Assembly (NCBI GenBank): GCA_018813085.1
Contig: JAHJCI010000111.1
Span: 1-6,474, forward strand
DNA: 6,474 nt
From: Candidatus Omnitrophota bacterium
GTDB lineage: Bacteria; Omnitrophota; Gorgyraeia; Gygaellales; JAHJCI01
Direction of reading: 5' to 3'
This document shows, one piece after another, positions 1 through 5,107 of the stretch. How positions within the stretch are numbered: the first letter of the stretch is position 1; each line of letters begins with the position of its first letter. A program made the position numbers and the translations under genes. The notes beneath the pieces were generated by a model. The model saw only the letters and a list, made by a program, of their open reading frames with translations, was not told the origin of the DNA and did not search any database.

Positions 1-1295
1 AAGTTAAACCCGGCGGCAAGAGAACTAGCCAGGGCTAAACCGCCTACCTTCAAAGGAAACATCAGGATGATATTCAGGATAAGGTTTACCAAGAGGGACC
101 AAAATGCGATTTTAACGGGAGTGCGGGTATCCTGCAAAGAATAAAAGCCGGAGATTAATATCTTCATTCCTCCGAAGAATACCAACCCGAAGGCGTAAAA
201 GAAGAGCACTGAGGAACTAATCTGGGCGGAATAGTAATCAAAATTCCCGCGCTGAAATAATAGCTTAATTATCGGCTGTGATAAAACAAGCAGGCCAAGG
301 CATGCAGGCAGCATCAGGAAGAATACCGTGCGCAAGGAAAAACTCAGGGTTGACTTTAACCCTTTAATATCCTTAACCGCAGCCTGAGTGGAAAGCGTAG
401 GTAGTACAGCCGAAGATAAAGCAATACCGAATAAAGCCAGGGGAAATTGAATAATACGGTTAGCATAATATATCGCGGCTACCGCACCCTGTCCGACTAT
501 AAAGGCAAAAGATGCTAACACCGTATCAATTAAGATGTTTAGATGATATACCGCAGTGCCGAAAATACGCGGTAAGAGCAATCTTCCGATTTGTTTTATT
601 CCCGGATGAAGAAAATCAGGCTTGATTTTTAATAAACTGATACGAAAACCCTGTTTAAACAGCGCGGGAACCTGAATACCTACTTGAAAGATTCCTCCCA
701 ATAACACTCCCAGCGCTAATCCAAATACAGGATTAGGCATCAATCGATAAGCGATTAATACGCTTAATATAGTGCAGACATTAAGCAGGCAGGAAGCAAA
801 GGCGGGCACAGTAAAAGATCTGAATGTATGCAGAACTCCCATAGAATAAGCCGTCAAGCTGATAAGCACTAAATAGGGGAACAAAATTTGCGTAAGACGA
901 ACAGTAAGCAGGAATTTGGCAGGCTCTTTCAAAAACCCCGGGGCAATAATACTGACGATTGGACGGGCAAATATAATACCAAGAAATGATATGCCGGATA
1001 AGACTATTAATATAATCCAGAAACTGTTACCGACCAGGCCCCAGAAATCACCGCTTTTTTCCCTGCTCTTGTATTCGCAAAAAACCGGGACAAAAGCAGA
1101 ATTCGCCGCTCCTTCACCTACAAGGTCCCGTAGTATATTGGGAATCCTGAAAGCAACAAAAAATGCCTCAGAAACAGCGCCTGTTCCGAAGATTGCAGCA
1201 ATCACTATATCCCGGATAAAACCTAATATCCTCGAACAAAGCGTAGCGATACTGATAATTGAAGCAGATTTAATGATAGACTTTTTCTCTGACAT
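1..1295 (-). CDS. murJ: Lipid II flippase MurJ (MviN), 3' end outside window
   Basis: Integral inner-membrane flippase of the MOP superfamily that moves the lipid-linked peptidoglycan precursor lipid II to the periplasmic face. I translated 431 residues from ATG 1295; the frame is still open at the left edge, so roughly the last 80-90 residues of a typical ~510-residue protein are missing. The N-terminus has the MurJ signature SRILGFIRDIVIAAIFG (residues 21-37), then EAFFVAFRIPNILRDLVGEG. Arg22, Arg28, Arg56 and Arg280 (in YYANRIIQFP) align with the essential cavity arginines R18, R24, R52 and R270 of E. coli MurJ; Glu43 stands where E. coli has Asp39. GFYSLQDTRTPVKIA near residue 390 is the other family landmark. 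Many hydrophobic helices are visible. No Shine-Dalgarno sequence precedes the ATG (upstream bases TTTCAT). It is divergent from rpsT, a gene that neighbours murJ in many bacteria. The identification is secure. Confidence 0.96.
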   Translation of the reverse strand, partial: MSEKKSIIKSASIISIATLCSRILGFIRDIVIAAIFGTGAVSEAFFVAFRIPNILRDLVGEGAANSAFVPVFCEYKSREKSGDFWGLVGNSFWIILIVLSGISFLGIIFARPIVSIIAPGFLKEPAKFLLTVRLTQILFPYLVLISLTAYSMGVLHTFRSFTVPAFASCLLNVCTILSVLIAYRLMPNPVFGLALGVLLGGIFQVGIQVPALFKQGFRISLLKIKPDFLHPGIKQIGRLLLPRIFGTAVYHLNILIDTVLASFAFIVGQGAVAAIYYANRIIQFPLALFGIALSSAVLPTLSTQAAVKDIKGLKSTLSFSLRTVFFLMLPACLGLLVLSQPIIKLLFQRGNFDYYSAQISSSVLFFYAFGLVFFGGMKILISGFYSLQDTRTPVKIAFWSLLVNLILNIILMFPLKVGGLALASSLAAGFN

Positions 1296-1306
1296 ATGAA
1301 ATTGTG

Positions 1307-1355
1307 AAAAGATTTAAAAATAGAACAATTTCTGATTAAAAGATTTAAAAATAGA
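1307..1355. repeat. 18-bp perfect direct repeat, two copies
   Basis: AAAAGATTTAAAAATAGA occurs at 1307-1324 and again at 1338-1355, a 31-bp period, within the murJ leader. It is AT-rich but exact over 18 bases, which suggests a local duplication rather than simple composition. No function is assigned. Confidence 0.7.
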
Positions 1356-1413
1356 TTATACAGATTAAATTCCAATAAAAAATCTGTGTAATCTTCAAAT
1401 AATCTGCGTAATC
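1353..1413. repeat. Three copies of GATTAYRCAGATT, two forming a hairpin
   Basis: GATTATACAGATT is at 1354-1366 on the plus strand. GATTACACAGATT is at 1381-1393 and GATTACGCAGATT at 1401-1413, both on the minus strand. The first two are inverted relative to each other: 1353-1366 pairs with 1381-1394 over 14 positions with one T-G wobble as plus-strand RNA, across a 14-nt loop. The third copy is a direct repeat of the second with a 20-bp period. On the minus strand the hairpin is followed by ATTTTT, so it could act as a weak terminator or attenuator in the murJ leader. It may also be a dispersed intergenic repeat element. Confidence 0.65.
1355..1360 (-). promoter_or_regulatory. Candidate -10 box for murJ
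   Basis: Reading leftward, TATAAT (perfect consensus, preceded by CTG) lies 60 bp upstream of the murJ ATG and would start a leader of about 50 nt near position 1348. No good -35 hexamer is found at 16-18 bp; the expected place is a T-run. The box lies inside one arm of the GATTAYRCAGATT inverted repeat, so it may simply be a by-product of that repeat. Confidence 0.3.
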
Positions 1414-1465
1414 AAGTTCTTTCTATTCTTCTGCTTCAGATTCGGGAAAGAACTACATATTTTAA

Positions 1466-1494
1466 TTGACGAGATTAACTAATTATGTTATAAA
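1466..1494 (+). promoter_or_regulatory. rpsT promoter (sigma70 type, extended -10)
   Basis: TTGACG (1466-1471) and TATAAA (1489-1494) are separated by exactly 17 bp, each 5/6 to consensus, and TG at 1486-1487 adds an extended -10. The predicted transcription start is about 1500-1501, giving an rpsT leader of roughly 62 nt whose first bases begin the hairpin at 1504. Confidence 0.75.
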
Positions 1495-1503
1495 AATAAA
1501 GAC

Positions 1504-1538
1504 ATAAGTTATGGAGCTCGAAGAGCGACATAACTTAT
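1504..1538 (+). promoter_or_regulatory. 5'-terminal hairpin of the rpsT leader with tandem G.A pairs
   Basis: ATAAGTTATG (1504-1513) pairs perfectly with CATAACTTAT (1529-1538). Inside it, G1514-A1515 faces G1527-A1528, which is the geometry of tandem sheared G.A pairs. Then GCTC (1516-1519) pairs with GAGC (1523-1526), closed by a GAA triloop. The structure would begin about 3 nt after the predicted transcription start and end 12 nt before the Shine-Dalgarno core. It is not followed by a T-run, so it is not a terminator. A role in S20 autoregulation, as a DNA operator or in mRNA stability is possible. Confidence 0.6.
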
Positions 1539-1550
1539 TTGACTGAATTG

Positions 1551-1557
1551 AAAGGAG
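1551..1557 (+). promoter_or_regulatory. rpsT ribosome binding site
   Basis: AAAGGAG, 5 nt before ATG 1563, fixes the S20 start. The frame remains open upstream to a TTG at 1539, but that would add eight residues (MTELKGEN) encoded by the Shine-Dalgarno region itself and is not a credible start. Confidence 0.9.
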
Positions 1558-1562
1558 AAAAT

Positions 1563-1826
1563 ATGCCTCATCGCAGGACATCAATAAAAACTCTACGCAA
1601 AGATAAAAAAAGGCACCAGCGCAATCTTAGAATTAAAAAAGATATAAAAAAAGCGATTAAGGAATTGCAGGCAAGTATCTTGCAAAAAAATGCTGCTGAA
1701 GCCAAACGCCTGCTCTCGGAGGTTTCTTCTAAGCTGGACAAGGCGGTAAAAAAAGATATCATTAAGAAGAATACTGCCTCAAGAAAGAAATCCCGTTTTA
1801 ATCGCTCTCTTCTAAGAATAACATAA
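1563..1826 (+). CDS. rpsT: 30S ribosomal protein S20
   Basis: Small basic protein of 87 residues that binds 16S rRNA at the base of the 30S body and helps early assembly. It begins MPHRRTSIKTLRKDKKRHQRN and has the family's three-helix pattern: Lys/Arg-rich helices, a central ELQASILQKNAAEAKRLLSEV stretch, and a C-terminus with KKNTASRKKSRFNRSL, close to the conserved K-N-x-A-x-R-x-K-S-R-L end of S20. Length is typical (about 85-90 residues). It has a strong promoter, a structured 62-nt leader and a clear Shine-Dalgarno, as expected for a highly expressed gene. It is the only plus-strand gene here. Its last 15 bp overlap the end of the convergent holA, with no obvious intrinsic terminator in between. 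Confidence 0.97.
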   Translation: MPHRRTSIKTLRKDKKRHQRNLRIKKDIKKAIKELQASILQKNAAEAKRLLSEVSSKLDKAVKKDIIKKNTASRKKSRFNRSLLRIT

Positions 1827-2447
1827 TCTAATAAAGAGCCGTTCCAGAGCAAATTCCGGTTTCAGCCTGCCTGTTTTAATATCAATATCGCAATTAAGTA
1901 AAAACGAAAGTTTTCTCTTTTTATCTTGCGAGCTTAGCCTCTCTCTATGTAATTGGTATCGAATGGCCCCGAGAATCTTCTCCGGCCTTTCCCCTTTCAG
2001 TAAAAGCTGCCGCAAGAGCCTCAAGGCAGGGCTAATCCGCTTTTGTAAAATCTGGCGCGCAAGGGTAAATGCGTTTATTTCAACGCTTTCACTAAAATTT
2101 ATCTGCTCGCCGGATTTAGATATTCCAGAAAAAAAAGTATCCCGCCTGTCTATATGCCTTGCCTCAAAAATGATACTTACATGGCTTAGGGGGTTTTTAA
2201 AATACGAAAGTAAATATTTCTTTATCTCTGCATTTAATTTCGGGGCGCCTTTAATCAGGATTAATCTCTGTTTGGCTTTAACAGGCAGTAGGAGGAGTTT
2301 TTCTTGAAGGGTAATAAGGTCTAGGTCTTTTGAATATAGCGTTTCGAAGTTAAATGATTCCAGGCGGGGCGGAAATAATTCCTCTTTAATTTTTTGTAAT
2401 TTTATATCCTTGGAAAATTCGTCTTCGCCGACAAACAAATAAATCAT
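1812..2447 (-). CDS. holA: DNA polymerase III delta subunit, unusually short
   Basis: Clamp-loader subunit that opens the beta sliding clamp. Identification rests on the N-terminus MIYLFVGEDEF, the LLLLPVKAKQRLILIKG segment, the xENP-like KNPLSHVSIIFEA segment (residues ~84-96), ALRLLRQLLLKGERPEKILGAIRYQL, and the ending DIDIKTGRLKPEFALERLFIRLC, all in family order. It has only 211 residues against about 320-345 usually. Domain I (about 1-125) appears joined directly to domain III, with the AAA+ lid domain II and part of domain III absent. Where many delta proteins have LPLFG, whose Phe wedges into the clamp, this has LPVKA (residues 54-58). The frame is intact from start to stop. ATG 2447 overlaps the lptE stop as TAATG, and GGAAG lies 7 nt upstream, so translation is probably coupled. 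The lptE-holA order is the same as in E. coli, supporting the call. Confidence 0.85.
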   Translation of the reverse strand: MIYLFVGEDEFSKDIKLQKIKEELFPPRLESFNFETLYSKDLDLITLQEKLLLLPVKAKQRLILIKGAPKLNAEIKKYLLSYFKNPLSHVSIIFEARHIDRRDTFFSGISKSGEQINFSESVEINAFTLARQILQKRISPALRLLRQLLLKGERPEKILGAIRYQLHRERLSSQDKKRKLSFLLNCDIDIKTGRLKPEFALERLFIRLCYS

Positions 2448-3028
2448 TACCAGACTTCCACGACCCTATCAACGACCCTCCGGGCTAAATCGCTGGTTGC
2501 CTCGTTTATTGCGGCTGCTTCTGATTTCGCCAGGCTGCCCTGCGTAAAATAGGTTGTATCACCGACGAGACTGGCAACATCCCAAAGCACGACTCCTTTG
2601 CCGGTGTCATAAAGTTTGATATTTACCGCCAGGCTGATACGGTATTCCTCTACTTCCTTGTTATCCTGGCCCATATACCTTAAGGCATCGCGGCGATAAT
2701 CAACCAATTCGCCTTCCAAAATCAGGTCAGCCTCCTCTTCCCTGGTCAACCTGAGGTTGCCATCAAGAATAAACTGGTCAATTACCTCCCGCGTTATATC
2801 TTTCTCAAGTAGCGGACGGTAAATTTTATATCTACTTGCCACCGAAGTAACGGCAGTAATATCTATTTTGTTGACAAAGGGAGCAATGTAAATCGTCCGA
2901 TAGTCCTTGGTTATAAGGGAACGTGTGCTATAGCCGCAGCCGGAGATTATAACAATACTGACAAACAACAAGCAACCAGTAACGAGTGAAAAAAATCTTA
3001 CTGAGGGGCTATTTCTTTTTATCGGCAT
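2447..3028 (-). CDS. lptE: LPS-assembly lipoprotein LptE
   Basis: Outer-membrane lipoprotein that plugs the LptD barrel and helps insert lipopolysaccharide in the outer leaflet. The 193 residues begin with a type II signal peptide: basic N-region MPIKRNSPSVR, a hydrophobic core, then the lipobox ISGC with the lipidated Cys31 followed by GYSTRSL, the usual start of mature LptE. The YRTIYIAPFVNK segment, the LLEKDITREVIDQFILDGNLRL stretch and EADLILEGELVDYRRDALRY match the family's beta-strand/helix layout, and length is typical. The start overlaps the end of the upstream BamD-like gene by 20 bp and its stop overlaps the holA start by 1 bp, so these form a tightly coupled operon. No LptD is in the window. 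Confidence 0.9.
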   Translation of the reverse strand: MPIKRNSPSVRFFSLVTGCLLFVSIVIISGCGYSTRSLITKDYRTIYIAPFVNKIDITAVTSVASRYKIYRPLLEKDITREVIDQFILDGNLRLTREEEADLILEGELVDYRRDALRYMGQDNKEVEEYRISLAVNIKLYDTGKGVVLWDVASLVGDTTYFTQGSLAKSEAAAINEATSDLARRVVDRVVEVW

Positions 3029-3989
3029 TATCGGTCTTCTTCTCTAAAGCCCGAAGCTTTGAAAAGGCCTTGGCAGCCCATAGGCTCTGGGGATAATCCT
3101 TAATTACTGTATTATAATAGAGTTTAGCCGCCTTGTATGCTTTCTGTTTTTCGTAAAATACCGCGGTATCATAATGGCTTTCTGCTTCTCTTTCTTTTAA
3201 CTCCTGGATATTTTTTTCTGCCTGGCGCGATAATTCTGCTTCCGGATGAGAGAGAAGAAAGTCTTCGAATTTCTCTTTGGCTTCGCGGGTTGCCTCCTGG
3301 TCGTAATCAGGGGTAGGCGAAATACTCCCGCGACAGGCAGCAATCTGGAACTTCGCCGCCTCAACCCAGTCGCTCTCCGGATAATTAGTAACTACCTTAT
3401 TAAACTCTTCCTCTGCCTCCAGATAACGGGCGAGGCTTTTTAAAATCAGGCCTAATTTATATTGCGCCTCGGCAGCGCGAGGCCCATAAGTAGAATTAGT
3501 GATAATCTTGTCGAATATCTCAATTGCCGGGTTTTCCACGGGCAAGGTAAGGCCAAGGGTTTTACGCTTTTCGCCCTGCATGTATTGTTCGGCAATCTTG
3601 AATTCCCTGTCAATAATCTCGTTGACTCTTGAGCTAAAGGGGTATTTATCGATTACCTTTTGATAAGCAAGGTATGCCTCGTAAAGCCGGCCTGTATTCT
3701 CTTCGATTATCCCTAAATAATATTGTGCTTCGGCAGCCTCCGCGCTCTTGGGATAACTGCTAATCAGCTTCTTGAATTCATTCCTGGCTTCTTTTAAGTT
3801 GTCCTGCTTGAAATAGTCTACAGCAAAGGCTAATTGCTCGGCCGGAGTAGATTTAACCGCGTGTTTGGGGTTAACCCATGTACCGGTCTTAGGAGACCAT
3901 ATCCAGAAAGCGTAAGCGGGACTAGTTACGCAGAAAAAACTTACTAGTAATATATAAATTACTCTACGCATAGCAATTAAATTTAACAT
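3009..3989 (-). CDS. BamD-like outer-membrane assembly TPR protein
   Basis: Periplasmic tetratricopeptide protein of 326 residues, similar to BamD, the scaffold that recruits substrates to the BamA outer-membrane protein insertase. TPR-type helical pairs lie at about 50-82, 85-118, 171-204, 205-250 and 268-302, most ending in a YP turn (LISSYP, VIDKYP, VVTNYP, VIKDYP). The stretch from PDYDQEATREAKEKFEDFLLSHP onward resembles the BamD C-terminal half. A signal peptide is present, but its cut site looks like signal peptidase I (SPAYA|FW, after residue 27). Cys20 is preceded by FF and is not a lipobox, so this protein may not be lipid-anchored as classical BamD is. Start ATG 3989 has a weak AGG 6 nt upstream; Met7 (3971) is an alternative without a Shine-Dalgarno. 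Linkage to lptE supports a role in envelope assembly. A CpoB/YbgF-like role is the main alternative. Confidence 0.78.
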   Translation of the reverse strand: MLNLIAMRRVIYILLVSFFCVTSPAYAFWIWSPKTGTWVNPKHAVKSTPAEQLAFAVDYFKQDNLKEARNEFKKLISSYPKSAEAAEAQYYLGIIEENTGRLYEAYLAYQKVIDKYPFSSRVNEIIDREFKIAEQYMQGEKRKTLGLTLPVENPAIEIFDKIITNSTYGPRAAEAQYKLGLILKSLARYLEAEEEFNKVVTNYPESDWVEAAKFQIAACRGSISPTPDYDQEATREAKEKFEDFLLSHPEAELSRQAEKNIQELKEREAESHYDTAVFYEKQKAYKAAKLYYNTVIKDYPQSLWAAKAFSKLRALEKKTDNADKKK

Positions 3990-4025
3990 AGATAACCTGG
4001 TTTGTCAACAGAATCAAGGGCTTAC

Positions 4026-4031
4026 CCTCCT
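4026..4031 (-). promoter_or_regulatory. Strong orphan Shine-Dalgarno in the zinc-ribbon to bamD gap
   Basis: AGGAGG lies 8 nt before a TTG at 4017 that opens a 17-codon frame ending at 3964, inside the start of the BamD-like gene and in another frame (LILLTNQVIYVKFNCYA). It is too far (36 nt) from ATG 3989 to serve that start directly. It may be a translated leader that couples to the BamD-like gene, or a chance match. Confidence 0.25.
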
Positions 4032-4043
4032 AGTAAATACCCG

Positions 4044-4244
4044 CTAAAACAGAATCTTATCTTCCCTTGATAAAGAAACCCGCTTATCCCCTACTGCCTT
4101 ACCACAACCAGTGCAGATATATTCATATAAATACCCGTCAGGAAGAATAAGCAAAAGCCTCTCTTTGACCGGCATTGAGCTGCCGCAATTATTGCAATAA
4201 AGGCGGGTTGCCTGGAAGTCTTTATACTGATGATTTTCTCGCAT
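4044..4244 (-). CDS. Small zinc-ribbon protein of unknown function
   Basis: A 66-residue cytoplasmic protein with no signal peptide. Two CxxC knuckles, C17-N-N-C20 and C44-T-G-C47, 23 residues apart, form a likely four-cysteine zinc ribbon, with CGSSMPVKERL after the first and CGKAV after the second. The intervening LLLILPDGYLYEYI is probably the beta-hairpin that carries the second knuckle. Such ribbons bind nucleic acid or proteins, but nothing here says which. ATG 4244 has CAGG five bases upstream. It is the first gene of the apparent operon with the BamD-like gene, lptE and holA, 54 bp ahead of the BamD-like start. I do not recognise the family. The cysteine pattern and Shine-Dalgarno make a real gene likely. 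Confidence 0.7.
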   Translation of the reverse strand: MRENHQYKDFQATRLYCNNCGSSMPVKERLLLILPDGYLYEYICTGCGKAVGDKRVSLSREDKILF

Positions 4245-4281
4245 TTTTACCTGACTTCTGAATTTGTTTTAGGGGCTTACT

Positions 4282-4313
4282 GGATTCAACCTGCTTATGG
4301 ACAGAGGTTGTCC
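4282..4313. repeat. Imperfect inverted repeat upstream of the zinc-ribbon gene
   Basis: GGATTCAACCT (4282-4292) pairs with AGGTTGTCC (4305-4313) over nine base pairs with a two-base bulge and a 12-nt loop. It lies about 40 bp upstream of ATG 4244. No T-run follows on the minus strand, so it is not an intrinsic terminator. It could be an operator or leader hairpin. The rest of the 123-bp gap 4245-4367 shows no convincing promoter. Confidence 0.35.
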
Positions 4314-4367
4314 GGGCAGACTTGAATTTTCCTCTAAATCCGACTGCGGGTTAATCTTAATTTTGAT

Positions 4368-4910
4368 TTAATGCTTTTCTAATTTATTAACTCTATCCTG
4401 TAGCTCAATAATATACAAATATGCTTCTTCCAACTTCTCCATCATCAATCTGTTTTGCTCAAATATCTTTATACCCTCTTTCTTAACCTCTTCCCTTGAT
4501 TGCATATTGGGTAAATGCTTATTCTCCAAGACAAACTGCTTAAGCTCCTTAATAGACATTAACTTGTATCCGGGTTCAAATACATAATCCGGATAAGTAT
4601 CTGCATCCGTAGTGATATCGCCGTTTACATACATATTACCGTTTACATAAAGCCTGTAGGCCCCTGGGGTTGTTGTCCCGATGCCGACGTTGCCACTACT
4701 GTTGACTATAAACTCATCACTATTACCTGCCGTGCCATCGGGATCCACTTCGAATGTACCTTCATTACCTACGGCACCTTCAACCTTCAAGTCCTTATAT
4801 ACCCCATACGGACTCGGATAATAAGTAGTGATAACGACCTCTTCCTGGGCAAAACACAAACTCAAGCTAAACAATAAAATCACACCCACAAAAATACCAA
4901 TTTTTCCCAC
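4368..4910 (-). CDS. Secreted VGIGTT fibre/adhesin-like protein with coiled-coil end
   Basis: Exported protein of 180 residues, probably a surface fibre or adhesin tip. Order: signal peptide (1-21, cut near CFA|QEE); conserved post-signal motif ITTYYPSPYGVYKDLKV (27-43); acidic Gly-rich linker; GNVGIGTTTP (73-82); two hexad repeats LYVNGN/MYVNGD (87-98), encoded by an 11-bp direct repeat at 4621-4631 and 4639-4649. A C-terminal module follows, DYVFEPGYKLMSIKELKQF with ENKHLPN (108-135), ending in a coiled coil (about 150-178). This type of end is common in tail-fibre-like and Bacteroidetes-type surface proteins, where it may promote trimerisation. I chose GTG 4910 because AGGAGA (4922-4917) lies 6 nt upstream. 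The frame also opens at GTG 4943, but that start lies inside a leader hairpin and lacks a Shine-Dalgarno. It shares the VGIGTT core with the gene at 5893-6474. Function is inferred. Confidence 0.8.
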   Translation of the reverse strand: MGKIGIFVGVILLFSLSLCFAQEEVVITTYYPSPYGVYKDLKVEGAVGNEGTFEVDPDGTAGNSDEFIVNSSGNVGIGTTTPGAYRLYVNGNMYVNGDITTDADTYPDYVFEPGYKLMSIKELKQFVLENKHLPNMQSREEVKKEGIKIFEQNRLMMEKLEEAYLYIIELQDRVNKLEKH

Positions 4911-4927
4911 GAGGACTCTCCTGATTC

Positions 4928-4965
4928 TATAAACCCTGTCCACCTACGCGGTGGAAAGGTTTATA
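4928..4965 (-). promoter_or_regulatory. Two-part hairpin in the leader of the fibre gene
   Basis: On the plus strand TATAAACC (4928-4935) is complementary to GGTTTATA (4958-4965), and inside it CCACC (4940-4944) to GGTGG (4950-4954) around a TACGC loop: thirteen base pairs with a small asymmetric internal loop. As minus-strand RNA it ends 5 nt before the Shine-Dalgarno at 4922-4917, where it could influence ribosome access. No T-run follows, so it is not a terminator. A dyad operator is the alternative. Confidence 0.5.
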
Positions 4966-5107
4966 AAAATTTTCTAAAATTAATTTTTTACCATTTTAAA
5001 AGCTGGCCTTGATAAGGACTTTTATTTTCCATCATTGGCTATATTGTAACTCGTTATATATCAAATAGTAATTTGAAAAAACTGTCCCCTCTCGTTTACT
5101 ATCGTCT

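Noticed and set aside
916..1299. Plus-strand 127-codon frame
   Set aside because: It lies antisense to the clear MurJ N-terminus; no family resemblance and no ribosome site.
1568..1852. Minus-strand 94-codon frame over rpsT
   Set aside because: Leu/Phe/Arg-rich complement of the Lys-rich S20 gene, a common artefact.
1963..2307. Plus-strand 114-codon frame within holA
   Set aside because: Antisense to a recognised gene; no Shine-Dalgarno or recognisable motif.
3246..3443. Plus-strand 65-codon frame within the BamD-like gene
   Set aside because: Antisense to a TPR coding region with clear codon structure on the other strand.
4990..5025. Hairpin AAAAG...CCTTGATAAGG...CTTTT as an intrinsic terminator
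   Set aside because: The stem is short (4 bp plus an A/T outer stem with an asymmetric loop), GC-poor and has only a four-base T-run on the minus strand.
5030..5075. Sigma70 promoter for the fibre gene (TTGATA, TACAAT on the minus strand)
   Set aside because: The two boxes are only 10 bp apart; no hexamer pair at 16-18 bp scored well.
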